Shown here: one piece after another, positions 47,026 to 59,000 of the stretch | Layout: every line of letters starts with the position of its first letter | How positions within the stretch are numbered: position 1 is the first letter of the stretch | Position numbers and translations under genes: made by a program | Notes under the pieces: model-generated | Database searches by the model: none | The model's input: the letters and a program-made list of their open reading frames with translations, nothing else | What the model was told of the DNA's origin: nothing | Assembly: GCA_014526335.1 (NCBI GenBank) | Contig: JACTAT010000056.1 | Span: forward strand, 466,468-530,467 | DNA: 64,000 nt | Direction: 5' to 3' | Source: Chrysaora quinquecirrha | Lineage: Eukaryota; Cnidaria; Scyphozoa; Semaeostomeae; Pelagiidae

Positions 47026-50000
47026 TCATACAGGCTTCTGAGATGGGTCTAAGCCATGTCTCTTCATTTGCAAAGATACTTGGAATAAATAATCATAAGA
47101 CTCGCATCTGGAGAATGAAAGAAACGAAAATGATATACAAAACATGAAACATGAAAATTTTTTAAGGTAAAACAGTAAATTGAGAAACCAAGGAGCATTA
47201 TCTCTTTATCTTTGATTACAAGTAATGTAAGGTCCTGGCCAAACGATCAAACATTGTTTTTTGGACGTTGCTAATCTTCTCAAGCAAATCGTCTTTGCGA
47301 CCATCTGGGATTCACTCACTCACAGAAGTTTTGCGAGTTGTTTTAAAAACGGCGAAAAGGGATTATTTCAAGACAACTCTTGAAATATTTCGCTCGAAAT
47401 CTGGAAGGCATTGCTTCAAAGTTTTTCATTATTTTCCACCAAAAGCAACAAATAAATCATTTACTTTTTATTTTAATTGAAAGTCAATGAAATTTTGATC
47501 ATTTTCCCGCCTAAATCAAGTTCGGCGAAGCCCCTGAGCCGTCATGGCTTTGCTTACGTTTACGAAGGTGCTGTGGCGTCGTGTTGTAATCCAGCCGACT
47601 CGTGCTATCAGCCATGACGTGTGGTCAGGCTTCGAGCCCAGCCACGGTAGCGTCACAGCCAGGGTCGAGGTCTCGATTAGTTAACCTACTACTGATATCC
47701 TAGCGATTGGTGCTAAAACACCATCTCACATTTCACCTTCAATACAGAGCCAGTTCATCTTAAAAACCGCTTTGGGAATAAGATGTGGAAAATTCTTTTT
47801 CAAGAAAGTATACAGGTTGTTCCAAAAAAGTAACCCGTTTTAGAAACCATTTTTACTGTATTAAGTAACAGTAGCTTCAAGGCCAATAAACATTGTCCTA
47901 ATATAATGTATGTTATGAGTAATAGGATTCGTTTGCATATTTTATATTTGTAAAAAAATGTGCTGAATTGCATGTGCACAAACTCGGCGCACATTTCATG
48001 TACTTGAAGATTGTCTGTTGCTGGGATAAGTTGCAGCAAGTTAACGTCTGTTTACACCCGGGGTAATGTCTGTGTAGTAAAGTTGGGGCTGTGCAGTACA
48101 ATGGAGGTTGTTCAGTACAGTGGGCGGATAACTCGCCTAAATCAAATTGGGCGAAGCCCCTGAGCCGCCATGGCTTTGTTGTGTAAATTTTGTTATTTGG
48201 GCCTACGGCTATTGTTGGCCGCCATTTTAGGTCAAGCGTTGCAATACTTTTGTACCCTAAGTGTACTTTTGTACCCTAAGTGTATTAAGCACATAACCCG
48301 GCAGTGGAAATCAATACATTTGCGGAATCGACCAGGAATCGACTTACTGTGATTTTGCGCTCTGCCAAGTAGGACCCCAAACATAAATACCATGACGTTG
48401 AACAAGAACAGCGCTTGTCTCAGGATAACTGATCATGGCTGTTCTCAGTGACTCCTGAAAGAAGAAAAAATATGCATAACAAATTATTTATAAGATAAAA
48501 ACACTACTGCAAGCTAATAAATTATAAGTGTAAGCCTAAGACTAAACCTATTGTGTCCTGCGATTTAAAGTGAAACAATTATATTAGACCAAAGTTCCTA
48601 TACAGGGAAACGATATTCCTTTTCCTTTTTAATTGGATAATTTAATCTTACGTTCGTATCGAAAGTAGGAATGAACCGGCTAGGAAAGATTACTGTCAAC
48701 CGACGAGACCTCGGTCGGGACAAGGGGGATCTCGACATACCGAGACTATTTTTATCAAACCCTCAAATTGTGGGAATTATTGGGCCTAAATTGGCTGATT
48801 TCTCCGCCATTTTAACTTCGCTTGGCAACCGTTGCCCCGTTTTCCCAATTAAAATTGACGTAACAAGGGTTTCCAATGGCGTCGCCTATCGACGGTATAA
48901 AAGGAGCAGCCGATCAAAAAACCGTTGTGAATTTTATTCATTCAAAAGCGATCACAGACTGCGGTAGCTTTTTCTCAAACCTGCGACAAACTTCAAACTT
49001 CGAGTTCTGCTGTTGAAAAACATCATGGCTCAAACACAATTTGGTTCAATCAATCAATGGAACATCGGTCCTCAACAAGTAAGCTTTTGATTCAATTTTT
49101 CTTCTTCTTTATCGAATTTCTAAAGAGAAATGTTTCGCTCCTTCTTGCGCCGAACTAGCGACGAGTCGCCTACAACCTTCCGCTAAAATTCCCAGGAGAA
49201 TTCAACTAAAAAAGTTGCAAAAGTCGAAAAACAAACGGCCAAAACTTTGAAAACATAAACAGTTATCTAGATTTAGATCGTTAAAGTTTCGATGAGTCGA
49301 AACATCGGTTCGAAAAATTTTAACGGCCATCTTGGAACTTCGACTTCGCTGCTCATCCGGCAAAATCTAAAATTTCTGCCAAATGAAATTTCAAATTCAA
49401 ACAAATTTTCGTAAGTTTATTTCTTAAGAATACAAATAACAAATAAAATAACAAATTTCAGTTTTTGAATTAGATATTTATTAGATTTAATATTTTGAAT
49501 TTCAAATTAGGAAAAAATTGGGGGCGAAATTTTTTGGGGAAGCATCATCTTCAAAGTCGATTTGTTTACATAGTTGCTATGGGAAACTTGCTACGCGATC
49601 GTTAAAGTTGCTTAGCAATAGTAGCCTCGGTTTCAACGAAAACTTGAAAGAAAAAGTAAAAAAAAAACAGTAATAAAAATAGAAACAACAACAACCAAAC
49701 ATAATGGCAAATAATAAAAATCGAATATTTTAGAAACAATAGAATTAAAAAAGGGAAACTTAAATTTAACTGCCAACAAAGTAACAAAAAATATAAATCC
49801 CTATTTAAGTTCCTAAAGCTTTAAATTTGTATTTTGACTTTTAGAATGAATTAAATTATTTTAATTTAGGTTCAGTTCTTCGACCTCAATGCGAGAAGAA
49901 ACCCTGGACTTCTTTGTCAATTGGAGACAAATCTAAGTAAGACTTTAATTTGAAGTTTCATATTTTACAAGTTGCATGACAAGTAATTTGTATTAACTAC

Positions 50001-53000
50001 CCTACATTTATTCTCGTTTTGAAATAACTTGTTAAAAATATTGTTTAAGATAAAAAATCACATAGTAAAACAAATAATAGGAATGAAAAAAAGAGTTTTT
50101 CACAGATGAATGATGAGAGAAAATTATAAACTTTTGATTGATTGAAACCCTGAAATGTAACAAAGTTACTTTTGCAAGGTTTCGAAATAATTTTCATTCA
50201 TGGAAATCGATCTGTGTTTTGTGGGGACCACTACCCTTGATCGATGTTGTTCTAAACGAAAAACTTTTGCTTTACTTGGAAATATGTCGAGTAAACAACA
50301 AACTTAACTGTTTCAATGTAACAGAAAAACGTACGAAACTTTATGCAGGCCTAAATACATTTAAATATGCTTCCTTTAGATTGGATCTATGATATGACAA
50401 AGACATTGTCTGAATTGTACTTGGAAACGAATCCTAAAAACCTTGGTTACGGCGCACAAAAGTCAACTGTTAGGATTCAGGTATATACACATATTTTATT
50501 ACTTGATATTCAGACTTGGCTCGCAGTTACATCGTTCCTAAAGATTGCTTAATTTCAAAACTTAACTTAAATCATATGCTTAAATTTGAGCATTTACTTT
50601 CAAACTATTTATTTACTTAACAAATTATTTCATATGTTTATTATGTCTTGTTATAAATTAACTTATTTCTAAAGCATATTGATCATTAATTTAATTTATT
50701 TGTCTAGCTCATCCGTACAATCGACAATAGTTTTAAAGTCATCAAAGAAATAAAGCAACAAGTAAATTAATGTTTAATATAATTGAAACTTAATTAATTA
50801 AATTGTTAATGCAATGAAGAATATATTACAAGAAATGCAAGATAGTAAAAATTATGCAGATAAATTGGACATTTTAATTGTCATCTCTTTTATATTTATT
50901 ATATCATTTAGTAAATATTTGATTATTATTCTATTTTGGTTTATTTTTTAGATGAAAGATGCACTCTCTGGCGAAATTTCGTCCTTAGTCTGCACTTTGT
51001 TGCTCTTGAAAATCTCGTGGAACAATGTTCACGAGTTTTTTGAAAAGGTGAGAAATTACTAGCATTGTGATTCATAACTACCATCTTATGATCTTAACTA
51101 TAATATTGATATAGAAGGGTAAAAATAACTGTAGCAATAACAATAAAAATGAAATTAACAGTATCAATAATAATAAGAAAAATAATGAAAATAAAACTAA
51201 CAATAAGAAAACGATAACAATAACAATGACAATAACAAGAACAATAAGAAAAACAATTACAATTGCAATGACAGACATTGATAAAGGCAAGAGCAATAAC
51301 AATGAAAATAACAATAACAATAACAATAGAAATAACAATAACAATGACAATAATAATGACAATGACAATAAAAATAACAATAGCAATAACAACAACAATA
51401 AAATAACAAAAACAATAACAATAATATAACAAAAACAATAACAATAGAAATAACAATAACAATAAAAATAACAATAAAAATAATAACAATAACAATAACA
51501 ATAACAATAAAATAACAAAAACAATAACAATAATAATGACAATGACAATAAAAATAACAATAGCAATAACAACAACAATAAAATAACAAAAACAATAACA
51601 ATAAAATAACAAAAACAATAACAATAAAAATAACAATAACAATAAACATAACAATAAAAATAATAACAATAACAATAACAATAACAATAACAATAACAAT
51701 AACAATAACAATAACCATAACAATAACAATGAAAATAACAATTGCAATAATAATGACAATGACAATAAAAATAACAATAGCAATAACAACAACAAAAACA
51801 ATAACAATAACAAGGTTGTTTGTTGTTTGTAGGTTGCTCACAAGGTTGTCTGTTATTTGTAGGTTGATACACAGCAACGCCAAGCTTGCAAAAGAGAACT
51901 GGCGTCTGCTCGTTTGGTAAGTAATTGTTGTTATAAATCAATGATGTCATCGTATGTTAATATTTTCATGTATGCTAAAAATTTTGGTTACTTTGACATG
52001 GCACAGGTTGATAAGCAAGTAAGGCAAAATAATGAATCATTAGCTAATGATTGTGATGGAATTCAAGAAACTACTGGTCTACTTAGTGATCAGGATGTCG
52101 AAGTTATTCCTGAGATTTTTCCAGGAATTGAAGCAGAGATCACTCCCGGAAGTAACACCGAAGCTATTCCAGGAAGCAATGGTGAGGTTTTTCTAGGAAG
52201 TGATATCTACGACCTTCCAGGAAATGAGATTGAGATTATCACCGGAAATAGCTTTGAGGAAGCAGAGGATGCGACTGAGGTAAGTCAGGATACAGAATCA
52301 GATAGGGAAGCAACTTATGACATAAGTGACATTTTAAGAATTGCAGGACGGAATCTAGGTAATGAGATCATTCAAGGAAGTGAAATTGAGACTGTTCAAA
52401 GAGAAAGCCTTCGAGGAATCTGTGATAACGAGTGAGGTAAGAGAGACTGGGATTACAGATAGGGAAATCATTGATGACATTAGTGAAATTTTTACAACTA
52501 TAGGGAAGAATCTAGGTACTGAATCTAGCGAGGAAGTGTGCATGCAAGAAACAGGACAGGCGAAATATAAGGTAGGCGATGAGTTTGCAAATATGGAGGA
52601 TCTTGTTGTGGATTTAAGTGCATTTGATGCGAACCTTGGTTATGTAGAGAATGCGGCTAAAGCTACAGAACAGGTGGTCGAAACTGTTGGTGCACAAGTA
52701 GTCATTGATAATGTTTGTGTTCCAGAGACAGGTTTTGGTGAGAACGCTGTAGGCTACACAGTGGAAGACGAGACGAGCTCATTAGGCAATGTGCAAGCTC
52801 AAAATAATACTGTAAGTCTATTAGTCGTCAATGATGGCTGGTGTAGTAATATCGGCATTTCAGAAGATATGGAAGATGTTAGTAACTCTAAAGATTGCTA
52901 TGAAAACCAGTTTCCTTCATTAGAACAAGTCGTCATCAGCCAAGGTGAGACTCTTGATTATTCAAATCCAATTCAAGATCAGAATAGTAAGGTTAGTAGT

Positions 53001-56000
53001 AATGATACGGAATATATCGCAGGTGATTTTGACATGCCAGAAGCGTTCAATGATAAGGTAGGTGAGGAGGCATCATCTGAAATGTTTGATTCTAATGTCA
53101 ATAACGATGCTTTTATTGCTGAATTAAAGATGATTCTAGATACAGTTTGTCAAGAAACAGAGACGCAAAGCACAGCAGAAATTGATGATGTCTTAAGTAG
53201 CGCCTACGAAGATGTTCAGAGCAGTGGGGATTTCGAAGTTGCAGGGAACAGTGGAGATATCCAAAATGTGCAGTGCAATGGGGATTCCAAAGATTCAGGG
53301 AGCAATAGAGATTTCCATGGTGTGCAGTGCAGTGGGGATTCTGAAGGTATAAATAAAGATACACAAAATTCTTATACAGTTGACAGCTATTCGTATTTAC
53401 TATGTGACGAGGATATAGACGAAGATAGTGGTACAGCTAGTTCACTTGGATCTTCAACTAGTAGCTTGCTAGCCTGGCTAGATTTGATTGAAGATTGTAA
53501 TGAGGGTAGACTTAATGCAAACAACCAAGGTGAGAGTTCAAACTCTGAATCTAATTCTAACAGAAACTTTGAATGTGGAGATTTTAGTTTTTATGAAGCT
53601 CTAAGAAACCAGGATGTTTATTGCGAAATTCTTAGAAACCCGGAAGAAAACTCTGAAGAAATCCAGGAAATAGGCGCAGGTATGTCAGGGAAATTGAATT
53701 ATGATAACAATTTTGTAGAAGTTTCTTATGATCATAATGAAGGGATGGAGGATGAAGAATTGGCTGAGGTTAGTATTGAAGTTAATTACGATGATAATTC
53801 TGTACTTGGAGACTGGGTTTTTTCAGAGATTCTAGAAAGTGAGGATGGAGATTCAAATGAATTCCAGAATCAGCCAAGTGTATCGGAAAGTAAGGGCAGC
53901 AGTGAGCTGATGCCGTTAGGTAATGATCAGGCAATGAAAAACGAAACAGAAGCTGCAATAAAAAATCTGTTAATCTCGCAGAGACAGGATGACTTGAAGG
54001 TAAGTGGTAATACAACGAACAATAATGCATTTGCTGATATTGAATGCCTCCCAGATATTGACTTTGATGCACTTAGTAGCTTAGGATTTTCAGGAGAGGG
54101 AAAAAGCTCTGGAGCCAATTCGCAATCAGTAATAACACCTTACATTCAGGATAGCCTTAACAATGCAGTTAATTCTGAGGTCACAGACAGTGTTGATACA
54201 GGTATGTCAGTTGATTCAATATCCTCAGATTGCTCCAGTAATGTTCCTAGTTTTCAGGTAATAAGTAGTGTTACTGAAGATGACACAGAGATGATAGACT
54301 TAGCAGAGATGAGCGACGGTTCTGATGTTGACCTAGCCACAGATGAACAAGAAGAGACAGAGAGGTTTGAGCAGGAAAGGGCCGAAAAAGAGGACCCTGA
54401 GATGAAGGCTTGGCTGAAGGAGAACTTCGGCTTTGCCGATGATGCCCCAGAGTGGATCAGAAAGCCTGCTGCAACGTACACACCAAAGAAGGCAAAGGCC
54501 GCAGAACCGGTTAAACAGGTTAGTGCAGCTCCTTCAAAACCAGTTCAAGAAGTACATTTCGTTTCCCGTCCAGTAGAGGAATCGGCTGACCAGGTAAGAC
54601 AGGCAAATTTTGTATCGATTCCAGTACAGGAACCGGTTAAACAGGTTAATGCAGTTCAGTGGATATCTAACAAACCAGTTAGACAAGTACATGTAGCACC
54701 AAAACAAGTACAGGAACCGGTCAGACATGTTTCGGTTACAGACAAGTATCAGATGAGTAATCAACAAGGTATACTAGTCCATGCGAGTAACGTTGATACT
54801 GTTTTGCAGCCTCTTATACCTAAAACTGCAAAAGAATGCCTCCGTGCTGCAAAAGAGGTAAGTCGATACCTTGATGAAGAGGAAGCAAAAGTTAAAAAGG
54901 CAAATAGAAAAAGACCAGTACGCCAAAACAACAACCCAACAAGTAGGAAAAGAAAAAGAGAAGACAACATACACGAGCCAGAAATGTCACTGGCTTTGAG
55001 AGTATACTTCGCTGCAGGGATATTCCCTTGGGATATGAAAAATAAGTCATGTTTACCGAAGGATGACAAAGGTTGTATGGTAAAGATCCCGGATGAAGTT
55101 AAGGAGAAAGTACTCGGGTATCGCAAATGGTATCCCACAATGCTTGATAAATTGTTTTGTTTTGAAGGACATTCTCATCTTTTATGTGATTTAGAGTTAT
55201 TTGGTTGTTGGGAATGCATTCGTAAATATTATAATGAGATTTACAGATGGGCAATGAAGGAAGGTATGGTTACGAGAAGACGATAGGTAAATTTAATTTC
55301 ATATTAGTTATCTATATATTTAAGAAATTATAAGAATATTCTTATTATACTTTGTCATAAATACTTTAATGATTAACTTTCATGAACAGGTGGATGAAAC
55401 TAGGAAATAAACAAAATAATAAACAAGCAAAACTAATAAATAAGTAAATAAATGAAACGAAAAATTAATTTGAAAATCGTCTATTAATTGGATACCTAAT
55501 GCGAAAAGTAAAAGTGGAAAAAAGAAGCAAAAATTAAAATGCAGAAATCGATGAAAAATAAATGAATGATCAAATAAAACAAACAAAAAAAGAAACAAGC
55601 AAACATAAAAACTAACAAAAATAAACGAAAAAATATATGTAAAATACATGTAACATATTAATAAGCGAGAAATATATGTAAAACAAAATAAGGAATTTTA
55701 ATGATGCTATTGCTAAGAAAATCTAAACATTTCAAATTTGCTTGACAAGCAATGTTTGAACGTTTGGTCACGTCACAAAGTATTGCTTGACATCATGAAT
55801 CAGCCGAATTCGTTAGGTAATGTTTTGAAAAAGATAAACAAACATTTTTGCTTGATGCTGGCATAAAAACTGATTTTATTAGACCAACCTCATTTTCTTT
55901 CCTGTTTTGTCATTTGTTATACCTTTAATCATCTCCATGTGAGTGGCTCGAAACTCTTTGCCAGGAAAAGCAACAGTAGCAAGAAATGCTGCTTCGGAAT

Positions 56001-59000
56001 GAGAGTGAATAACGGCCCCAGCACCTGCATAACAAAACCAATTATTTTTTTAAACTGGGTTCTGACATCGCATAACAGCCACGTTAGGCCAGAGAACTCA
56101 CCTCTGACACGGCAGACAGCAGTAGCACAACGTGATGCCTGGTCATAATCAACCGGCCACGTATGCATGTTGGCATGTACAAAAGTTTCGGCACGTTGGC
56201 ACGTAAGAAAATATGACACGTAGGCACGTTGACACGCTGACACGTACAAAAGTATAGCATGTTTGTACGTAAGAAAATATGGCACGTAGGCACGTTGACA
56301 GGTTGGCTAGTACAAAGGTTTGGCACGTTGGCACGTAAGAAAACAAGGCACGTAGACACGTTGACACGGCCCCAACATCTGCGTAACAAAACCTAATATT
56401 CCTTAAAGCCCGGTTCAGACGTCGCAGAACAGCCGCGTTGTGCCTTAGAATTCATGTTACACACGGCAGACAGCAGTAGCACCACGACGTAACATCTGGC
56501 CATAATCAATCATGTCAGAACTTGTCAGGTGTGCATTTGACTGACATGCCCAAGTCTCGACGGATAGAATTTGCAATCGAGGCTAAGAGCACACAGAGAA
56601 AATGGACAAGGGCAAGGTGTGACAACACATCAAATGTCGATACTTGGCCATGCCAGAATTTGCTAGCAGAGAATGAATCTAACAGGTCGTCTCAAGTATT
56701 GCTAATGAACTGGCAAGATTAAGATGGTTGTATAATCCCTGGTGAGGGGCATTTCACCCATCGAAAAGGCGCATGATATTCCCTGGAGACAAAAGGATTT
56801 TCAAGGGACATCTAAGAGAGACAATAGAAGTGCTGTCAAAGGGTGCCTTTATTCAAGACGTGACAAGGCAAAAGAAAATATGACACGTTGGCACGTAAGA
56901 AAATAAGGCACGTTAGCATGTACAAAGTTGTGGCACGTTGGCACGTACAGAGGTTTGGCAAGTTGGGATGTACAAAAATATCGCATGTATAGGCACGTTG
57001 GCATGTACAAAGGTTTAGCACAATGGCACATACAAAGCTTTGGCATGTTGGCACGTAAGGAAATATAGGAGACAGGCACGTTGGCACATACAGAGGTTTG
57101 GCACGTTGGCGCACGCAAAGTTTTGGCATGTTGGCACTTAAGGAAATATGGCACGCAGGCACCTTGACAGGTTGGCACGTACAAAGGATTGGCAAGTTGG
57201 CATGTACAAAAAGATGGCATGTAGGCACGTTGGCATGAACAAATGTTTGGCATGTTTGCACGTACAAAGTTTTGGCATGTTGGAACTTAAGGAAATATGG
57301 CACGCAGGCACCTTGACAGGTTGGCACATACAAAGGTTTGGCAAGTTGGCATGTACAAAAGATGGCATGTAGGCACGTTGGCATGAACAAAGGTTTGGCA
57401 CTTTGCACGTACAAAGGTCTGGCACGTTGGCACGTGGGAAAATATGGCACGCAGTCACGTTGGTGCATAGAAAGGTTTGCACGTTGGCACGTAAGAAAAT
57501 ATGGCACGTAGGCACGTAATTTAGCACACTCTAAACATACGATGCTTGTTTTAATGAAGTAGAGTCATATATCAGCTATTTAGACGTTGGATTAATCTTT
57601 GGTAAAAAATAAACCCACGCCGCACCCTGATTGTTACTATCATAACCTATTATTTTTACTACTATTATAGGTTATTCTGTTATCCATTACTTATACAAAT
57701 TATTCTAATTTTGAAATTATTATTTTTCAAGTTTTTCCAAACGTTTTTTTCTGCCGTGGACTGTCTCTGAAATATGTTCAGTTTTGACGTAGCTGACATT
57801 GTTTTCAAATGTGCAGAGTAGTCCTTGAGTTATAAACAAACATGTACATACAAACTGAGATAAAAACATTACCACTTTAATTTTATATGATGAAAATTTA
57901 CCTCTTAAAGTGTATGCCAACATGAACAGAGGAGCACATTGACTTAGTTTTAGTTCTTCTCTGAAAACGAATCAAATAGATCAAATTAAGAAATGTTCAG
58001 TAAAGGGGCCTGAAATTTGCAGCTAATAAAAGTATGTCAATAAATATGTAGGTGTGTGTGTGTGTATACATGTAAAGTATTTAAATATAAGATTCTTGCA
58101 CGGAAATTTAGAAGTATCGAAATCAAGAAATTGAGGTTTGGAGTTTTACAGATGAAATTACCTCGCTGGACTTTCAACAACTTTTCCCGTTGTGTCGCAT
58201 ATAAATAAATCCTCAGGCTACATGGAAAAACAAAACATTGCATTAGATTAGATGACAAGACAACAAATTGCTGAAAAATGAGAAAATTGGCCAGCTAATA
58301 TGTCATTTAGCCCTGAGTTATTTCAGCTTGCTTAAACAGTGAATTCGACAAAAAGAGAAAACATTTATTTATCTACAGACCTGTAACCTCTCTTTTTGAA
58401 CAGCAGATGGTGCAATGTAGATCCTATCTTGGCCATTTTCACTGAAAATAACAAAATCTCTCATGAAACAAATGCCTAGTGATATACTACATTTTTAGGA
58501 AATTCAAAATGTATCTTGGGAATGGGGAAGGGAACATGGCCAGAATTAAAAGGGAACAAGAGAACATTAAGAAACAGGGATCAAGCAAAATCCTCCCTAT
58601 CAATCTGCTTGACTATAAATCTGAAAAATATTTGTACCAAACTCCAGGGAACAAAGGGATTTTCTCAAGGGAGCAAGGAACATGTAACCCCCTAAATGAC
58701 CCTCAAAATGCCAAACAACATATCGCTTGAACAGATGAGTAGGAGATCTTGTAAGGAAGAGATTTTGCGCTTTTTTCTTCTTTGTGCATGAAGTTATAAT
58801 AAGTTGGTGTACACTTCTGAGTTGGCTTTTTGTATCAAAAGAAACTTTGATTTCTAGGGGCGGTTACTCTGGTACACTTTAGATAGGAGTCCTAAGGTAA
58901 CTTTTACAACTACAGTATGAAGAAATGCTTACTGGACTTTAATACTGATTCCACCACCAGTCCCAGATACCCAACCAAGTGTATAAAACTGACGACACAA

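Noticed and set aside
51078..51950. Minus-strand frames of up to 290 codons rich in Leu, Ile, Val and Cys
   Set aside because: They are translations of the (AACAAT)n array in several phases at once; no unique coding sequence or splice structure.
56836..57527. Minus-strand Cys-rich frames of up to 223 codons ([13 protein letters not shown] repeats) resembling a secreted repeat protein
   Set aside because: Open in all three phases and produced by the ggcacgttggcacgta minisatellite inside an APIP intron.
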